Assembly (NCBI RefSeq): GCF_000420625.1
Contig: NZ_ATVH01000013.1
Location: forward strand, 496,001-560,000
DNA from: Fodinicurvata sediminis DSM 21159
Lineage (GTDB): Bacteria; Pseudomonadota; Alphaproteobacteria; Kiloniellales; DSM-21159
Direction: 5' to 3'
Length of the DNA: 64,000 nucleotides
The stretch's first letter is position 1; each line of letters begins with the position of its first letter. Of the stretch, positions 25,908 through 36,374 are shown one piece after another. A model generated the notes under the pieces. It ran no database searches, had not been told where the DNA came from, and worked only from the letters and a program-made list of their open reading frames with translations. The position numbers were made by a program, and so were the translations under genes.

Positions 25908-26717
25908 TTCCCCGTAGAGTTCGGGATCCAGTGCGCGGATCCGCGGCGCCGTCCCGCAGAGCGGGCAATCCGGGTCGGCCGGCAGGGTGATGGTCTGGAA
26001 CCGCGTTGCCAATGCATCGTAAAGCAGCAAACGCCCTGCCATGCTGTCGCCCATACCCAGAATTTCCTTTACCACTTCTGCGGCCTGCAGGCTGCCCATG
26101 ACGCCGGGCAGCATGGCCAGCACGCCTACATCGGCACAGGAATCGCGGCCGGCTTCCGGCTGCTCGCCGTAAAGACAGCGATAGCAGGGGTTCTGCCGAC
26201 CGTCGGGCCCGTGGCCCAGATGGCTGCGGAAGGTGGCAAGCTGGCCATCGAAACGCATGATGGAGGCCGAGACCAGGGGGCGGCCGACCAGGTGGCAGGC
26301 GTCGTTCACCAGATAGCGGGTTGCGAAGCTGTCGCTGCCGTCAGCCACCAGATCGTATTGCGCGATGATCTCAGCCGCGTTCGCGGCGGAAAGGCGTGCA
26401 TCGTGGGTGTTCAGCGTGACTTCCGGGTTCAGCGCCCGCAGATGTTCGGCGGCCGATTCTGTCTTCGCCTTGTCGATGTCGGCGGTGGTGTGGATCACCT
26501 GGCGTTGCAGGTTGGACAGGTCCACCCGGTCATCGTCGATGACGCCCAGCGTGCCCACGCCGGCGGAGGCCAGATAGAGCAGCAGGGGTGAGCCCAGACC
26601 TCCGGCACCGATCACCAGGACCTTTGCCTGGACCAGCCGGGCCTGGCCCTCCTCTCCGATCTCGTCCAGGACCAGATGGCGGGCGTAGCGGTCAATCTGG
26701 GCGTCGGTGAAATCCAT
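25887..26717 (-). CDS. moeB: MoeB/ThiF-family adenylyltransferase
   Basis: 276 residues of the E1-like superfamily. It has the ATP-binding GAGGLGSPLLLYLASAGVG, the DDDRVDLSNLQRQVIH strand, a catalytic-type Cys in DSCADVGVLAMLPGV, and two zinc-binding pairs (CYRC and CPLC). Such enzymes adenylate the C-terminal Gly-Gly of MoaD or ThiS for molybdopterin or thiazole sulfur transfer. No rhodanese domain is fused. No MoaD/ThiS partner is nearby, so the exact pathway is open. Confidence 0.88.
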   Translation of the reverse strand: MDFTDAQIDRYARHLVLDEIGEEGQARLVQAKVLVIGAGGLGSPLLLYLASAGVGTLGVIDDDRVDLSNLQRQVIHTTADIDKAKTESAAEHLRALNPEVTLNTHDARLSAANAAEIIAQYDLVADGSDSFATRYLVNDACHLVGRPLVSASIMRFDGQLATFRSHLGHGPDGRQNPCYRCLYGEQPEAGRDSCADVGVLAMLPGVMGSLQAAEVVKEILGMGDSMAGRLLLYDALATRFQTITLPADPDCPLCGTAPRIRALDPELYGEAPACRS

Positions 26718-26867
26718 CGCGAGTCCTTTGGCCTCTAGGGCAAATCGTGGTTTCAGGGAATCTGTTTGCGATCTATTAAGCCATGTGATTTTGCTCTACC
26801 ACATTGAAGTTGGAGTGCCTTGCGCCTTCTGGTTCGCACAGAGGACGCTCTTTTTTTGGCCACTGTG

Positions 26868-27467
26868 CTAACCGCCATCCTCCACGGCAAGTCCTTCGAG
26901 CAGGGCGGCGAGCGTCTGATGCAGCGCCTCGGCATCGCCGCCGGCTTCGATCACCAGCGCCGCACGGTCATATGCGGCGCCCAGAAGCGCTGCCAGCGCT
27001 GCCGGCGGCAGCCTGCGGATTTGGCCCGCCTGCATTGCTGCGATCAACCCCTCGCGCAGGGTCCGGTTGCCGTGAGCCTCATCGATTTGGTCCATCGTTG
27101 CCTGTCCGAGTACGGCCGGTCCGTCCAGCAGAAGCAGGCGTGTGCGGCCAGGCACCGCCATGGCCTCCAGAAAGGCCTCGCCGCCTGTCAGCAGCCCCTG
27201 AAGTGGGGTTGTGGAGTTGACCGAGCGCGCTTCGATCTCGCCGGCAACCTTTCTCGCCTCCTCCACCACCACGGCGTGGAACAGGCTCTGTTTATCCGCA
27301 TAATGATGATAGAGCGCGCCCCGCGTCAGGCCGGCCCGAGCAACGATCTCAGGTGTGCTCGTCTCGGCATAGGATTTTTCCACGAAGAGCTGTCTTGCGG
27401 CGGCGATGAGCCTCTCGCGTGTGGCGGCGGTGCGTTCTTGGTTGGTGCGCCGGCGGCTTTCTTGCAT
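26868..27467 (-). CDS. TetR/AcrR-family transcriptional repressor
   Basis: About 199 residues. The N-terminal helix-turn-helix is typical: ATRERLIAAARQLFVEKSY, then STPEIVARAGLTRGALYHHY and ADKQSLF. The C-terminal ligand domain is unremarkable. It is divergent from the VOC gene, 71 nt apart, and the gap contains two dyads that look like its operators. Start 27467 (MQESRRR) has an AGG 8 nt upstream; the ATG at 27500 lies within the second dyad and is unlikely. Confidence 0.9.
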   Translation of the reverse strand: MQESRRRTNQERTAATRERLIAAARQLFVEKSYAETSTPEIVARAGLTRGALYHHYADKQSLFHAVVVEEARKVAGEIEARSVNSTTPLQGLLTGGEAFLEAMAVPGRTRLLLLDGPAVLGQATMDQIDEAHGNRTLREGLIAAMQAGQIRRLPPAALAALLGAAYDRAALVIEAGGDAEALHQTLAALLEGLAVEDGG

Positions 27468-27514
27468 ACATTCAGCCTGTATGTTAATTGATACTTTCAT
27501 ACATATTGTATGTA
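27465..27514. promoter_or_regulatory. Paired TetR-type operators
   Basis: Two inverted repeats share the half-site CATACA/TGTATG. The first is CATACA (27465-27470) with TGTATG (27478-27483). The second is TACATA-TTG-TATGTA (27500-27514). They cover the divergent gap and the start codon of the TetR gene, the classical layout for autorepression and repression of the neighbour. Confidence 0.65.
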
Positions 27515-27538
27515 ACTGCTTCTCAGGAGGAAAGCCCC

Positions 27539-27964
27539 ATGAAGACGACCAGTTACTATCCCGTTATCATGACGGAAGATGTCGCGGAAACAGCGCGATT
27601 CTATCAGACGCATTTCGGTTTCGAGGTGCAGTTCGACGGCGGTTGGTACGTGCATCTGCAATCATCGGAGACGCCGAGCGTCAACCTTGCGATCCTCGAC
27701 GGCTCTCATGAGACGATTCCGGCCGCGTGGCGTGGCCGCGTGTCTGGGCTGCTTCTCAATTTCGAGGTGGACGATCCGGATGCTGAATATGTGCGTGTCC
27801 AGGCAGCGGGGCTTCGGATACTGCAAGAGCTGCGCGACGAGGCGTTCGGGCAGCGGCATTTCATTACCGTCGACCCCAATGGTGTCATGATTGACGTCAT
27901 CAAGCCGATTCCGCCCACGGCTGAGTTTGCCGCGCAGTACAGCGACCAGGCGCTGCCGAAATAG
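27539..27964 (+). CDS. Glyoxalase/VOC-superfamily protein
   Basis: 141 residues forming one VOC (glyoxalase/bleomycin-resistance/dioxygenase) module: [20 protein letters not shown] at the start, then [19 protein letters not shown] at the end. Members bind metal and act on or sequester small molecules; the ligand is unknown. The start ATG at 27539 has an AGGAGG 9 nt upstream. It is probably controlled by the divergent TetR repressor, suggesting a role in detoxifying the TetR ligand. Confidence 0.85.
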   Translation: MKTTSYYPVIMTEDVAETARFYQTHFGFEVQFDGGWYVHLQSSETPSVNLAILDGSHETIPAAWRGRVSGLLLNFEVDDPDAEYVRVQAAGLRILQELRDEAFGQRHFITVDPNGVMIDVIKPIPPTAEFAAQYSDQALPK

Positions 27965-28130
27965 CGGCCTATCAAGATCAAGATCAGGCTTCTGGATCAA
28001 GTCTGGGGTAGGCTCTTGGCTGGTCCAGTGGAGCGCTGAGCCGCAGGATCAACATAACCGTGCGATCTAGGGCGCCCTGTCAGTTCCGCGCCCACGTCAG
28101 GCCAGGAAAGCGCCATGCTGTACGCTTAGA

Positions 28131-28157
28131 GAAAACGGCCAGATACCATCTGGCCGT
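28131..28157 (-). terminator. Rho-independent terminator of cysK
   Basis: ACGGCCAGAT (28135-28144) and ATCTGGCCGT (28148-28157) form a perfect 10-bp stem with a 3-nt loop. On the minus strand it is followed by TTTTCTCT. It lies 54 nt after the cysK stop. The rest of the 27965-28210 gap holds nothing I recognise. Confidence 0.85.
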
Positions 28158-28210
28158 GGTCACCATCGCTGCTCCAATTCCATCATGGATCAGGTGTCTG
28201 TCCAGACGAT

Positions 28211-29203
<993 letters not shown>

Positions 29204-29238
29204 TGCGACAGTCCGTTAACGGTGGCAAGTGGTTGGGG

Positions 29239-29697
29239 TCAGATGGAAAAATCGGTGACCACGGGTGTGGCCTGGCTGCGGATTCCGGCTTGCCGAGCCT
29301 GGTTGCAGAGGTCCTCCACCGTGATAGAGTCCAGGCGTTCCATCATGTCGTCCTGCATCTGGACCCAGATGGGGCGGACCACGGCTTGGCCCAACTCCGA
29401 GCCCTCCTCGCCATCGCCCAGTTCTATGCCACCCTCCAGTTCGCGCACGATGCGCACGATGTCCCCGATGGCAATGTGTCGTCGCTCGCGCGCCAGGCGA
29501 TAGCCGCCGCGCGGGCCACGCTGGCCGGCCAGAATCCCGCGATGGACCAGCACCTGCAGCACCTGCTCCAGGTAGCGGCGGGGAATGCCCTGTCGCTCGG
29601 AGATGTCCGAGGAACGAACCGGTGCCGCGCCGGCATTGTAGGCAATGTCCACCACGGCCTCGATGGCGAAGAGCAGTTTCTTGGAAAGACGCAGCAT
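29239..29697 (-). CDS. Rrf2-family transcriptional regulator (CymR-like)
   Basis: 152 residues with the Rrf2 winged helix: LLFAIEAVVDIAYNAG, SDISERQGIPRRYLEQVLQ and the wing GPRGGYRLAR. The three clustered cysteines that hold the Fe-S cluster of IscR are absent; the only Cys is near the end (VEDLCNQAR). This makes it closer in type to CymR, the Bacillus cysteine repressor that senses cysteine through CysK. The adjacency to cysK supports control of sulfur assimilation; this is inference. Confidence 0.85.
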   Translation of the reverse strand: MLRLSKKLLFAIEAVVDIAYNAGAAPVRSSDISERQGIPRRYLEQVLQVLVHRGILAGQRGPRGGYRLARERRHIAIGDIVRIVRELEGGIELGDGEEGSELGQAVVRPIWVQMQDDMMERLDSITVEDLCNQARQAGIRSQATPVVTDFSI

Positions 29698-29753
29698 CTT
29701 CGATTTATCCTTTTGTCACTTCTGTTGCGCCAGGACTCCGTTTCACGGTGTTC

Positions 29754-30227
29754 CTATCCTGTCTTGGCAGGGCTTTCCAGCCCAGTGGAGCCGAAGCCGC
29801 CGCTGCCACGTGATGTGGTTTCCAGGCTGTCGCTTTCCATCCACTGTGCCTGGCAGTGCCGGGCAATCACCATCTGGGCAATGCGTTGACCACGTGTGAT
29901 CGTGAAGCTTTCCCTGCCCAGATTGATCAGCAGCACCTTGATTTCCCCGCGATAGTCGGCGTCGATGGTGCCCGGACTGTTCAGCACCGTGACCGCATGC
30001 CGGAACGCCAGGCCCGAACGCGGGCGCACCTGGGCCTCCAGTCCGCTCGGCAGGGCAATCGACAGGCCGGTCGGCACGGCTGCCCAGTCGCCGGGCGCGA
30101 GTTCCAGGGGCTGCTCGACCGCGGCCGGCAGGTCGACACCGGCGGCGTGTTCCGTGGCGTAGCTCGGCAGCGGCAGGTCAGCCCCATGGGGCAGGCGTTG
30201 CAGGGGAATCTTCTGGCTGTCGGTCAT
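29754..30227 (-). CDS. dut: dUTP pyrophosphatase
   Basis: 157 residues with all five trimeric dUTPase motifs: [52 protein letters not shown] and the C-terminal Phe motif [10 protein letters not shown]. It hydrolyses dUTP to dUMP and pyrophosphate, keeping uracil out of DNA and supplying thymidylate synthesis. Its ATG overlaps the coaBC stop (ATGA), so the two are co-translated. Confidence 0.97.
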   Translation of the reverse strand: MTDSQKIPLQRLPHGADLPLPSYATEHAAGVDLPAAVEQPLELAPGDWAAVPTGLSIALPSGLEAQVRPRSGLAFRHAVTVLNSPGTIDADYRGEIKVLLINLGRESFTITRGQRIAQMVIARHCQAQWMESDSLETTSRGSGGFGSTGLESPAKTG

Positions 30228-31477
30228 TTCTGCTGTCCGTCCTGGATTGGCTCCGGCATGCGGCTTTCCTCCTCTGGTTTGCCCTCGAGGGCTTGGGCGA
30301 TGCGGACAGCCAGGCGCTCGGCCACACCTTCCTTGCTGGTGCGCGGCCAGTCTTCGCGGCCCTGACCGTCGATCAGGATGATGCTGTTGTCCGGACCGCC
30401 AAAGGTGCCGCTTTCCGCCGAAACATCGTTGGCCAGGATCCAGTCGCAGCCTTTGCGGTCGCGTTTGGCGGCCGCCTGCGCGGCGACGTCCCGGGTTTCG
30501 GCGGCAAAGCCGATCACCAGCCTGGGCCGTTGAGCACCTGCCTTTGACAGCTGCGCCAGGATATCCGGGTTTTCACTGAGCTGCAGGGCCGGCAGGCTGC
30601 TTCCGTCCTTCTTGATCTTCTGCGTTGCCTCTTCGCTTGCGCGCCAATCGGAAACGGCGGCGGCGCAGACCGCGATATCCACGGGCAGTTCAGCCTGGCA
30701 GGCCTGCAGCATCTCGCGGGCCGACTCCACATGGACGGTCTTGACGCCCGCGGGATCGGGCAGCTGCACCGGCCCGGTGACCAGCGTGACGGCGGCGCCC
30801 TGATGGGCCAGGGCATGGGCAATGGCGTGACCCTGCCGTCCCGAGGAGCGGTTGGCGATATAGCGCACCGGATCGATGGGCTCGTGGGTCGGGCCACTGG
30901 TCACCAGTGCGCTCAGGCCCGACAGGGGGCGCGGCATATTGAAATGCTCCGCGACCGCCGCAACGATGGCGTCGGGTTCCGCCATGCGGCCGGGACCGTA
31001 TTCGCCACAGGCCATTTCGCCCTCATCGGGGCCGACGATCAGCAGACCGCGGCGCTTCAGGCGGGCCAGGTTCTCCTGGGTGGCCGGATGTTCCCACATG
31101 CGCACATTCATGGCGGGCGCGGCCAGCACCTCCTTGTCCGTGGCCAGCAGCAGGGTCGAGGCCAGGTCGTCGGCTAGGCCGTTGGCCAGCTTGGCCAGCA
31201 GGTCGGCGCTGGCCGGAGCCACGATCACCAGGTCGGCGGCACGGCTGAGCTCGATATGGCCCATCTCGGCCTCGTCGGTCAGCGAGAAGAGCGCCTGGTA
31301 GACCCGTTGGCCGCTGACCGAGGCCAGGGACAGGGGCGTGACGAACTGTTCGGCGGCCGCCGTCATGACCACGCGCACCTCCGCCCCCTGTCCGCGCAGC
31401 CGTCGGACAAGGTCGGGAGTCTTGTAGGCGGCAATTCCGCCGGAGACGATGAGAAGCAGACGTTTTCCCGAGAGCAT
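30224..31477 (-). CDS. coaBC: Bifunctional phosphopantothenoylcysteine decarboxylase/synthase
   Basis: 417 residues. The N-terminal CoaC flavoprotein domain shows [13 protein letters not shown], the catalytic His region, and [14 protein letters not shown]. The C-terminal CoaB domain begins near [19 protein letters not shown] and has [12 protein letters not shown] and the CTP-binding KIKKDG region. It carries out two consecutive steps of coenzyme A synthesis. Start 31477 (MLSGKR) is the family N-terminus; upstream in-frame codons lie in the divergent promoter region. Confidence 0.95.
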   Translation of the reverse strand: MLSGKRLLLIVSGGIAAYKTPDLVRRLRGQGAEVRVVMTAAAEQFVTPLSLASVSGQRVYQALFSLTDEAEMGHIELSRAADLVIVAPASADLLAKLANGLADDLASTLLLATDKEVLAAPAMNVRMWEHPATQENLARLKRRGLLIVGPDEGEMACGEYGPGRMAEPDAIVAAVAEHFNMPRPLSGLSALVTSGPTHEPIDPVRYIANRSSGRQGHAIAHALAHQGAAVTLVTGPVQLPDPAGVKTVHVESAREMLQACQAELPVDIAVCAAAVSDWRASEEATQKIKKDGSSLPALQLSENPDILAQLSKAGAQRPRLVIGFAAETRDVAAQAAAKRDRKGCDWILANDVSAESGTFGGPDNSIILIDGQGREDWPRTSKEGVAERLAVRIAQALEGKPEEESRMPEPIQDGQQK

Positions 31478-31622
31478 CTGACCTATATGGTAGTAAAACG
31501 CCTTCACGTCAGGGGCGTATGGGGAATTCACGTTTCCTGAGCGTAATTCTGTCGATTGTGCTGCGGCCTGGCAAGGAAAACCACCAGGAACAATCAAGCG
31601 AAATGGGAACGGGGAAATCGGT

Positions 31623-31652
31623 TTGACGTTTTATCGACAAATCGCCTAGATA
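31623..31652 (+). promoter_or_regulatory. Candidate sigma-70 promoter for the oxoprolinase gene
   Basis: TTGACG (31623-31628) and TAGATA (31647-31652) are separated by 18 nt, and the surrounding 31540-31670 stretch is AT-rich. The -10 ends 32 nt before the start codon, leaving a short leader. Confidence 0.55.
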
Positions 31653-31684
31653 ATCGCAAAGCCAACAAGTGGGGTCCTGAAGAC

Positions 31685-34600
31685 ATGAGTGATCAGACAG
31701 AGTCCGGCGGAACGGGTGCATGGCAGTTCTGGGTCGACCGCGGCGGAACCTTTACCGATATCGTCGCGCGCCGGCCGGACGGAGAGCTGGTCAGCCACAA
31801 GCTGCTGTCCGAGAACCCCGAACAGTACGAGGATGCTGCGCTGCACGGGATCCGCACCCTGCTGGGCCTGAAGGCCGGTGAGCGCGTGCCGGCCGATGCG
31901 GTCGAGGCGGTGAAGATGGGCACCACGGTGGCCACCAACGCCCTGCTGGAGCGCAAGGGCGATCGCACGGTGCTGGCGATCACACGCGGCTTCCGCGATG
32001 CGCTGCGCATCGCCTACCAGAACCGGCCGCACCTCTTCACCCGGCGCATCGAGCTGCCGGAACTGCTCTATGAAGAGGTGGTGGAGGTCGACGAGCGCCT
32101 GTTCTCCGATGGGCGCATCGAAACCCCGCTGGATGCCGACAAGGCGCGGCGCGACCTGCAGGCGGCCTATGACAACGGCATCCGTTCGCTGGCCATCGTG
32201 CTGATGCACGGCTATCGCTTCAGCGACCACGAGAAGACCCTGGCGCAGATCGGGCGTGAGATCGGCTTCACCCAGATCTCGGTCAGCCACGAGGTCAGCC
32301 CGCTGATGAAACTGGTGGGCCGTGGCGACACCACGGTGGTGGATGCCTATCTCTCGCCCATCCTGCGGCGCTACGTCGACCTGATCGCCGGTCAGATGGG
32401 CGAAGACGAGTCCGAGAGCGTGCGCCTGATGTTCATGCAGTCCAACGGCGGCCTGACCGATGCGCGCGCCTTTCAGGGCAAGGATTCCATCCTCTCCGGC
32501 CCCGCCGGAGGCATTGTGGGTGCTGTGCGTACCGCGGCCATGGGCGGCTTCGAGAAGATCATCACCTTCGACATGGGCGGCACGTCGACCGACGTGGCGC
32601 ACTATGACGGCGAGTACGAGCGCGCCTTCGAGACCCAGGTGGCCGGCGTGCGCATGCGCGCGCCGATGATGCAGATCCACACCGTGGCCGCCGGCGGCGG
32701 CTCGATCCTGCACTTCGACGGATCGCGCTACCGCGTCGGGCCCGATTCGGCCGGCGCCAACCCCGGCCCGGCCTGTTACCGCCGCGGCGGGCCGTTGGCG
32801 GTGACTGATGCCAATGTCATGTTGGGCCGCATCCAGCCGGATTTCTTCCCGCGCGTCTTCGGCCCCAATGCCGACGAACCGCTGGATCCGGGTGCGGTGC
32901 GCGCGAAGTTCGAGGACATGGCCAAGGACATCCATGACAAGACCGGTGACACGCGGACGCCCGAAGAGGTGGCCGAGGGCTTCCGCCGCATTGCCGTGGA
33001 GAATATGGCCAACGCCATCAAGAAGATCTCCATCCAGCGCGGCTATGACGTCAGCGACTATACCCTGAACTGCTTCGGCGGCGCCGGCGGCCAGGCCGCC
33101 TGCGACATTGCCGATACCCTGGGCATGACGCGCATCTTCCTGCATCCTTTCGCGGGTGTGCTCTCGGCCTATGGCATGGGCCTGGCCGATGTGCGCGTCA
33201 TCAAGGAGCAGTCCATCGAGAAGCGCCTGGGCGACAGTCTGGAGGAGGTCGAGCGCGAGCTGAACCGCCTGGCCGGCGAGGCCGAGGCCGAGGTGATCGA
33301 CCAGGGCATCGAGCCGGCGCAGGTCGAGAAACTGCGCAAGGTGCATCTGCGCTACGAGGGCACCGACAGCCCCATGATCGTGGACTTTGGCCCTCGCGAC
33401 GCCATCGTCGCCACCTTCGAGGCCGCCTATATCCAGCGCTTCGGCTTCACCATGCCCGAGAAGGCCCACATCGTGGAGGCCGTCTCGGTCGAGGCCATCG
33501 GGCACACCGATGCCGCCGAGGACCCGGTGCTGGAGGAAGGCAAGCGGGACAAACCGCTGGAGCCCCTGGCACACAAACCCTTCTACAGCGGTAGCAAGTG
33601 GGTCAAGGCCCCGGTCTTTGACCGTGACGCCATGCTGCCCGGCGACAGTGTGGACGGCCCGGCCGTGCTGATCGAGAAGACCTCGACCACGGTGATCGAG
33701 GCCGGCTGGCGCGGCAAGCTGACCACCCGCAACCATGTGGTGCTGGAACGCGTGCAGCCGCTGGAACGCGAGCACGCCGTGGGCACCCAGGTGGACCCGG
33801 TGATGCTGGAGGTCTTCAACAACCTGTTCATGTCCATTGCCGAGCAGATGGGCTCGACGCTGGAGAAGACCGCCTATTCCGTGAACATAAAGGAGCGCCT
33901 GGACTTCTCCTGCGCGCTGTTCACGCCGGCCGGTGACCTGGTGGCCAACGCGCCGCACATGCCGGTGCACCTGGGCTCCATGAGCGAATCCATCCGTGCC
34001 GTCATCCGCAACAACGAGGATGCGATCGCACCAGGCGACGTCTATGTGCTGAACGCCCCTTACAACGGCGGCACGCACCTGCCCGACATCACCGTGGTGA
34101 CGCCGGTCTTCGACGAGGCGGACAAGGAGGTCCTGTTCTATGTGGCCAGCCGCGGGCACCACGCCGACGTCGGCGGGCTGACCCCCGGGTCCATGCCGCC
34201 CAACTCCCGCACCGTCGAGGAAGAGGGCGTACTGATCGACAACTTCAAGCTGGTGGACCGCGGGCAGTTCCGCGAACAGGCGCTGCGCGAGCTGCTGGGT
34301 TCGGGCAAGTACCCGGCCCGCAACGCGGACCAGAACATCGCCGACCTGCAGGCCCAGATCGCCGCCAACCAGAAGGGCATCGGCGAGCTGCGCCGCATCG
34401 TCAAGCAGTTTGGGCTGGACGTGGTGCAGGCCTATATGGGCCATGTGCAGGACAACGCCGAGGAACAGGTGCGTCGCGTGCTGGACCGCCTGGCCGACGG
34501 CGAATTCGTCTATCCCATGGACGACGGCAGCCAGATCGCGGTCAAGGTCGCCATCGACAAGCAGGCCCGCAAGGCCCGCATCGACTTCACCGGGACCAGC

Positions 34601-35320
34601 GAGCAGCAGCCCAGCAACTTCAACGCGCCTGCGGCGGTCTGTCGGGCGGCGGTGCTCTATGTCTTCCGCACCCTGGTGGAGGACGAGATCCCGATGAACG
34701 AAGGCTGCCTGAAACCACTGGATATCGTGCTGCCCGAGGGCTGCATGCTGAATCCCGAATATCCGGCGGCCGTGGTGGCCGGCAACGTGGAGACCAGCCA
34801 GGCGATCACCGACTGCCTCTATGGGGCCACCCGCACCATGGCCGGGGCCCAGGGCACGATGAACAACCTGACCTTCGGCAACGACCAGTACCAGTACTAC
34901 GAGACCGTCTGTGGCGGCTCGGGCGCCGGGCCGGACTTCGAGGGCTGTGATGCGGTGCACACCCACATGACCAACTCGCGCCTGACCGATCCCGAGATCC
35001 TGGAGTGGCGCTTCCCGGTTCTGCTGGAGTCCTTCGAGGTGCGCCGCGGCTCCGGCGGCAAGGGCAAGTACCGCGGCGGCGACGGCGCGGTCAGGCGCCT
35101 GCGCTTCCTGGAGCCCATGACGGCCTCGATCCTGTCCAGTCACCGCAAGGTCCCGAACTTCGGCCTGGAAGGCGGCGAACCCGGCGCACTGGGCCGCAAC
35201 GCGGTGGTGCGCAAGGACGGCCACGTCGACGAGCTGTCGGGCACCGACCGGGCGGAAATGCAGGCAGGCGATGTCTTCCTGGTGGAAACACCGGGCGGCG
35301 GCGGCTACGGCAAGGCGTGA
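31685..35320 (+). CDS. Fused hydantoinase A/B (5-oxoprolinase family) protein
   Basis: 1211 residues. The HyuA half (about 1-690) opens with the actin-like ATP motif [16 protein letters not shown] and contains [18 protein letters not shown] and [15 protein letters not shown]. The HyuB half (from about 703) begins [20 protein letters not shown] and contains [12 protein letters not shown]. The single-chain layout and length match eukaryotic and some bacterial ATP-dependent 5-oxoprolinases, but fused hydantoinase and acetone carboxylase-like paralogues look alike, so the substrate is uncertain. It is monocistronic with its own promoter. Confidence 0.9.
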   Translation: MSDQTESGGTGAWQFWVDRGGTFTDIVARRPDGELVSHKLLSENPEQYEDAALHGIRTLLGLKAGERVPADAVEAVKMGTTVATNALLERKGDRTVLAITRGFRDALRIAYQNRPHLFTRRIELPELLYEEVVEVDERLFSDGRIETPLDADKARRDLQAAYDNGIRSLAIVLMHGYRFSDHEKTLAQIGREIGFTQISVSHEVSPLMKLVGRGDTTVVDAYLSPILRRYVDLIAGQMGEDESESVRLMFMQSNGGLTDARAFQGKDSILSGPAGGIVGAVRTAAMGGFEKIITFDMGGTSTDVAHYDGEYERAFETQVAGVRMRAPMMQIHTVAAGGGSILHFDGSRYRVGPDSAGANPGPACYRRGGPLAVTDANVMLGRIQPDFFPRVFGPNADEPLDPGAVRAKFEDMAKDIHDKTGDTRTPEEVAEGFRRIAVENMANAIKKISIQRGYDVSDYTLNCFGGAGGQAACDIADTLGMTRIFLHPFAGVLSAYGMGLADVRVIKEQSIEKRLGDSLEEVERELNRLAGEAEAEVIDQGIEPAQVEKLRKVHLRYEGTDSPMIVDFGPRDAIVATFEAAYIQRFGFTMPEKAHIVEAVSVEAIGHTDAAEDPVLEEGKRDKPLEPLAHKPFYSGSKWVKAPVFDRDAMLPGDSVDGPAVLIEKTSTTVIEAGWRGKLTTRNHVVLERVQPLEREHAVGTQVDPVMLEVFNNLFMSIAEQMGSTLEKTAYSVNIKERLDFSCALFTPAGDLVANAPHMPVHLGSMSESIRAVIRNNEDAIAPGDVYVLNAPYNGGTHLPDITVVTPVFDEADKEVLFYVASRGHHADVGGLTPGSMPPNSRTVEEEGVLIDNFKLVDRGQFREQALRELLGSGKYPARNADQNIADLQAQIAANQKGIGELRRIVKQFGLDVVQAYMGHVQDNAEEQVRRVLDRLADGEFVYPMDDGSQIAVKVAIDKQARKARIDFTGTSEQQPSNFNAPAAVCRAAVLYVFRTLVEDEIPMNEGCLKPLDIVLPEGCMLNPEYPAAVVAGNVETSQAITDCLYGATRTMAGAQGTMNNLTFGNDQYQYYETVCGGSGAGPDFEGCDAVHTHMTNSRLTDPEILEWRFPVLLESFEVRRGSGGKGKYRGGDGAVRRLRFLEPMTASILSSHRKVPNFGLEGGEPGALGRNAVVRKDGHVDELSGTDRAEMQAGDVFLVETPGGGGYGKA

Positions 35321-35397
35321 GTCAGGCCTGATCCGGCAGGCGCGCCCGGGAGATGCAGGGGTGCCACCGGTTGCAGGGACAGGCGGTCGACCGCGGT

Positions 35398-35949
35398 CTA
35401 CCGCACCATCTTTCCCGTTTCCCCAGGCGGGTTGGCGAAGGGGGCGAAGTCCTGGCGGTCGCGGACCTCGCGGTGGTGGTTGAGCGCCCAGTGGACACTG
35501 GGGAAGGCGATTTCGTCCCAGGGAATCTCGCCCCAGTCGAACAGCCCGACCTCCGCCGACTCCGGGCCGCAGGCCACCTTATGGTGCGCCAGGCGGGCGC
35601 GGTAGATCAGCTGCACCTGGCTGATGCGCGGGATGCTGTAGACGGCCAGCAGGCGGTCGATTTCCAGTTCCGCGCAGGCCTCCTCGCGCGCTTCGCGCAG
35701 GGCGCCTTCCAGCGGTTCCTCCTGCAGCTCCAGGTATCCGGCCGGCAGGGTCCAGTAGCCCTTGCGCGGGTGAATCGCGCGGCGGCAGAGCAGGATGCGC
35801 CCCTGCCATTCGGCCACGGAGCCAACGACGATCTTGGGATTCTGGTAGTGGACGAAGCCGCAGTCGCGACAGACCAGGCGCTCGCGGTCGTCGCCCTCGG
35901 GCACGCGGTTTTCGAAGTTGCTGTCGACTTCCTGGCTGGTTTCGCTCAT
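35398..35949 (-). CDS. NUDIX hydrolase with N-terminal two-Cys ribbon
   Basis: 183 residues. The NUDIX box is GYLELQEEPLEGALREAREE (Gly, then the REAREE core). Upstream is a VCRDCGFVHYQNPKIVVGS segment, a short two-cysteine ribbon like that of the ADP-ribose/NADH pyrophosphatase-like family. It hydrolyses a nucleoside diphosphate linked to another moiety; the exact substrate is not shown. Start 35949 (MSETSQ) is the family-like start. It converges with the oxoprolinase gene. Confidence 0.9.
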   Translation of the reverse strand: MSETSQEVDSNFENRVPEGDDRERLVCRDCGFVHYQNPKIVVGSVAEWQGRILLCRRAIHPRKGYWTLPAGYLELQEEPLEGALREAREEACAELEIDRLLAVYSIPRISQVQLIYRARLAHHKVACGPESAEVGLFDWGEIPWDEIAFPSVHWALNHHREVRDRQDFAPFANPPGETGKMVR

Positions 35950-36016
35950 GCACAGAGAATGGCGCGGCAAGGGCGCGACGGCAAGAAGCGGGTCGGGGTC
36001 AAGGGAGCTGTCGGGC

Positions 36017-36286
36017 TCAGGCCTTCATGTTGACGAAGCTGCCGCGCCAGGCCGGCTCGCCTGTCTCGCCCTTCTGCTGGGCGGCGGAGATGGTCTTGTC
36101 GTTGGGCAGTTCGTTGCTGGAAGTCGGGCCACTCCCCGTGGGCTTGGTTTCGCCAGCGGCGCCGTCGCGCGGCACGCTCTGCCCCACGTCCTGGGGCGAG
36201 TCCTTGGGGGCACCGGGGCGACTCATGTCGTCCAGCGCCTTGGTGAAGGAGCCCAGAAGGTTCGATATGCCAGGATTCACTTGCAT
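36017..36286 (-). CDS. Small hypothetical protein
   Basis: 89 residues, hydrophilic, rich in Gly, Pro, Ser, Asp and Lys, with no signal peptide or membrane segment. It starts MQVNPGISNLLGSFTKALDD, which could form one amphipathic helix; the remainder looks disordered. Not recognised. It lies 67 nt upstream of the NUDIX gene on the same strand and divergent from rsmB. Coding potential is supported by codon use rather than homology. Confidence 0.5.
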   Translation of the reverse strand: MQVNPGISNLLGSFTKALDDMSRPGAPKDSPQDVGQSVPRDGAAGETKPTGSGPTSSNELPNDKTISAAQQKGETGEPAWRGSFVNMKA

Positions 36287-36374
36287 GGTTGCGAGTTTGC
36301 CAGAGAGGATCTTAACAAAGGGTTAAGACGATAAGCGGTTTCCTTGGCTGGCCGCATGGTCTAAAGCAGGCGCC

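Noticed and set aside
31646-35224. A 1192-codon minus-strand frame opposite the oxoprolinase gene
   Set aside because: His/Gly/Leu-rich shadow of the real gene, which shows full family motifs.
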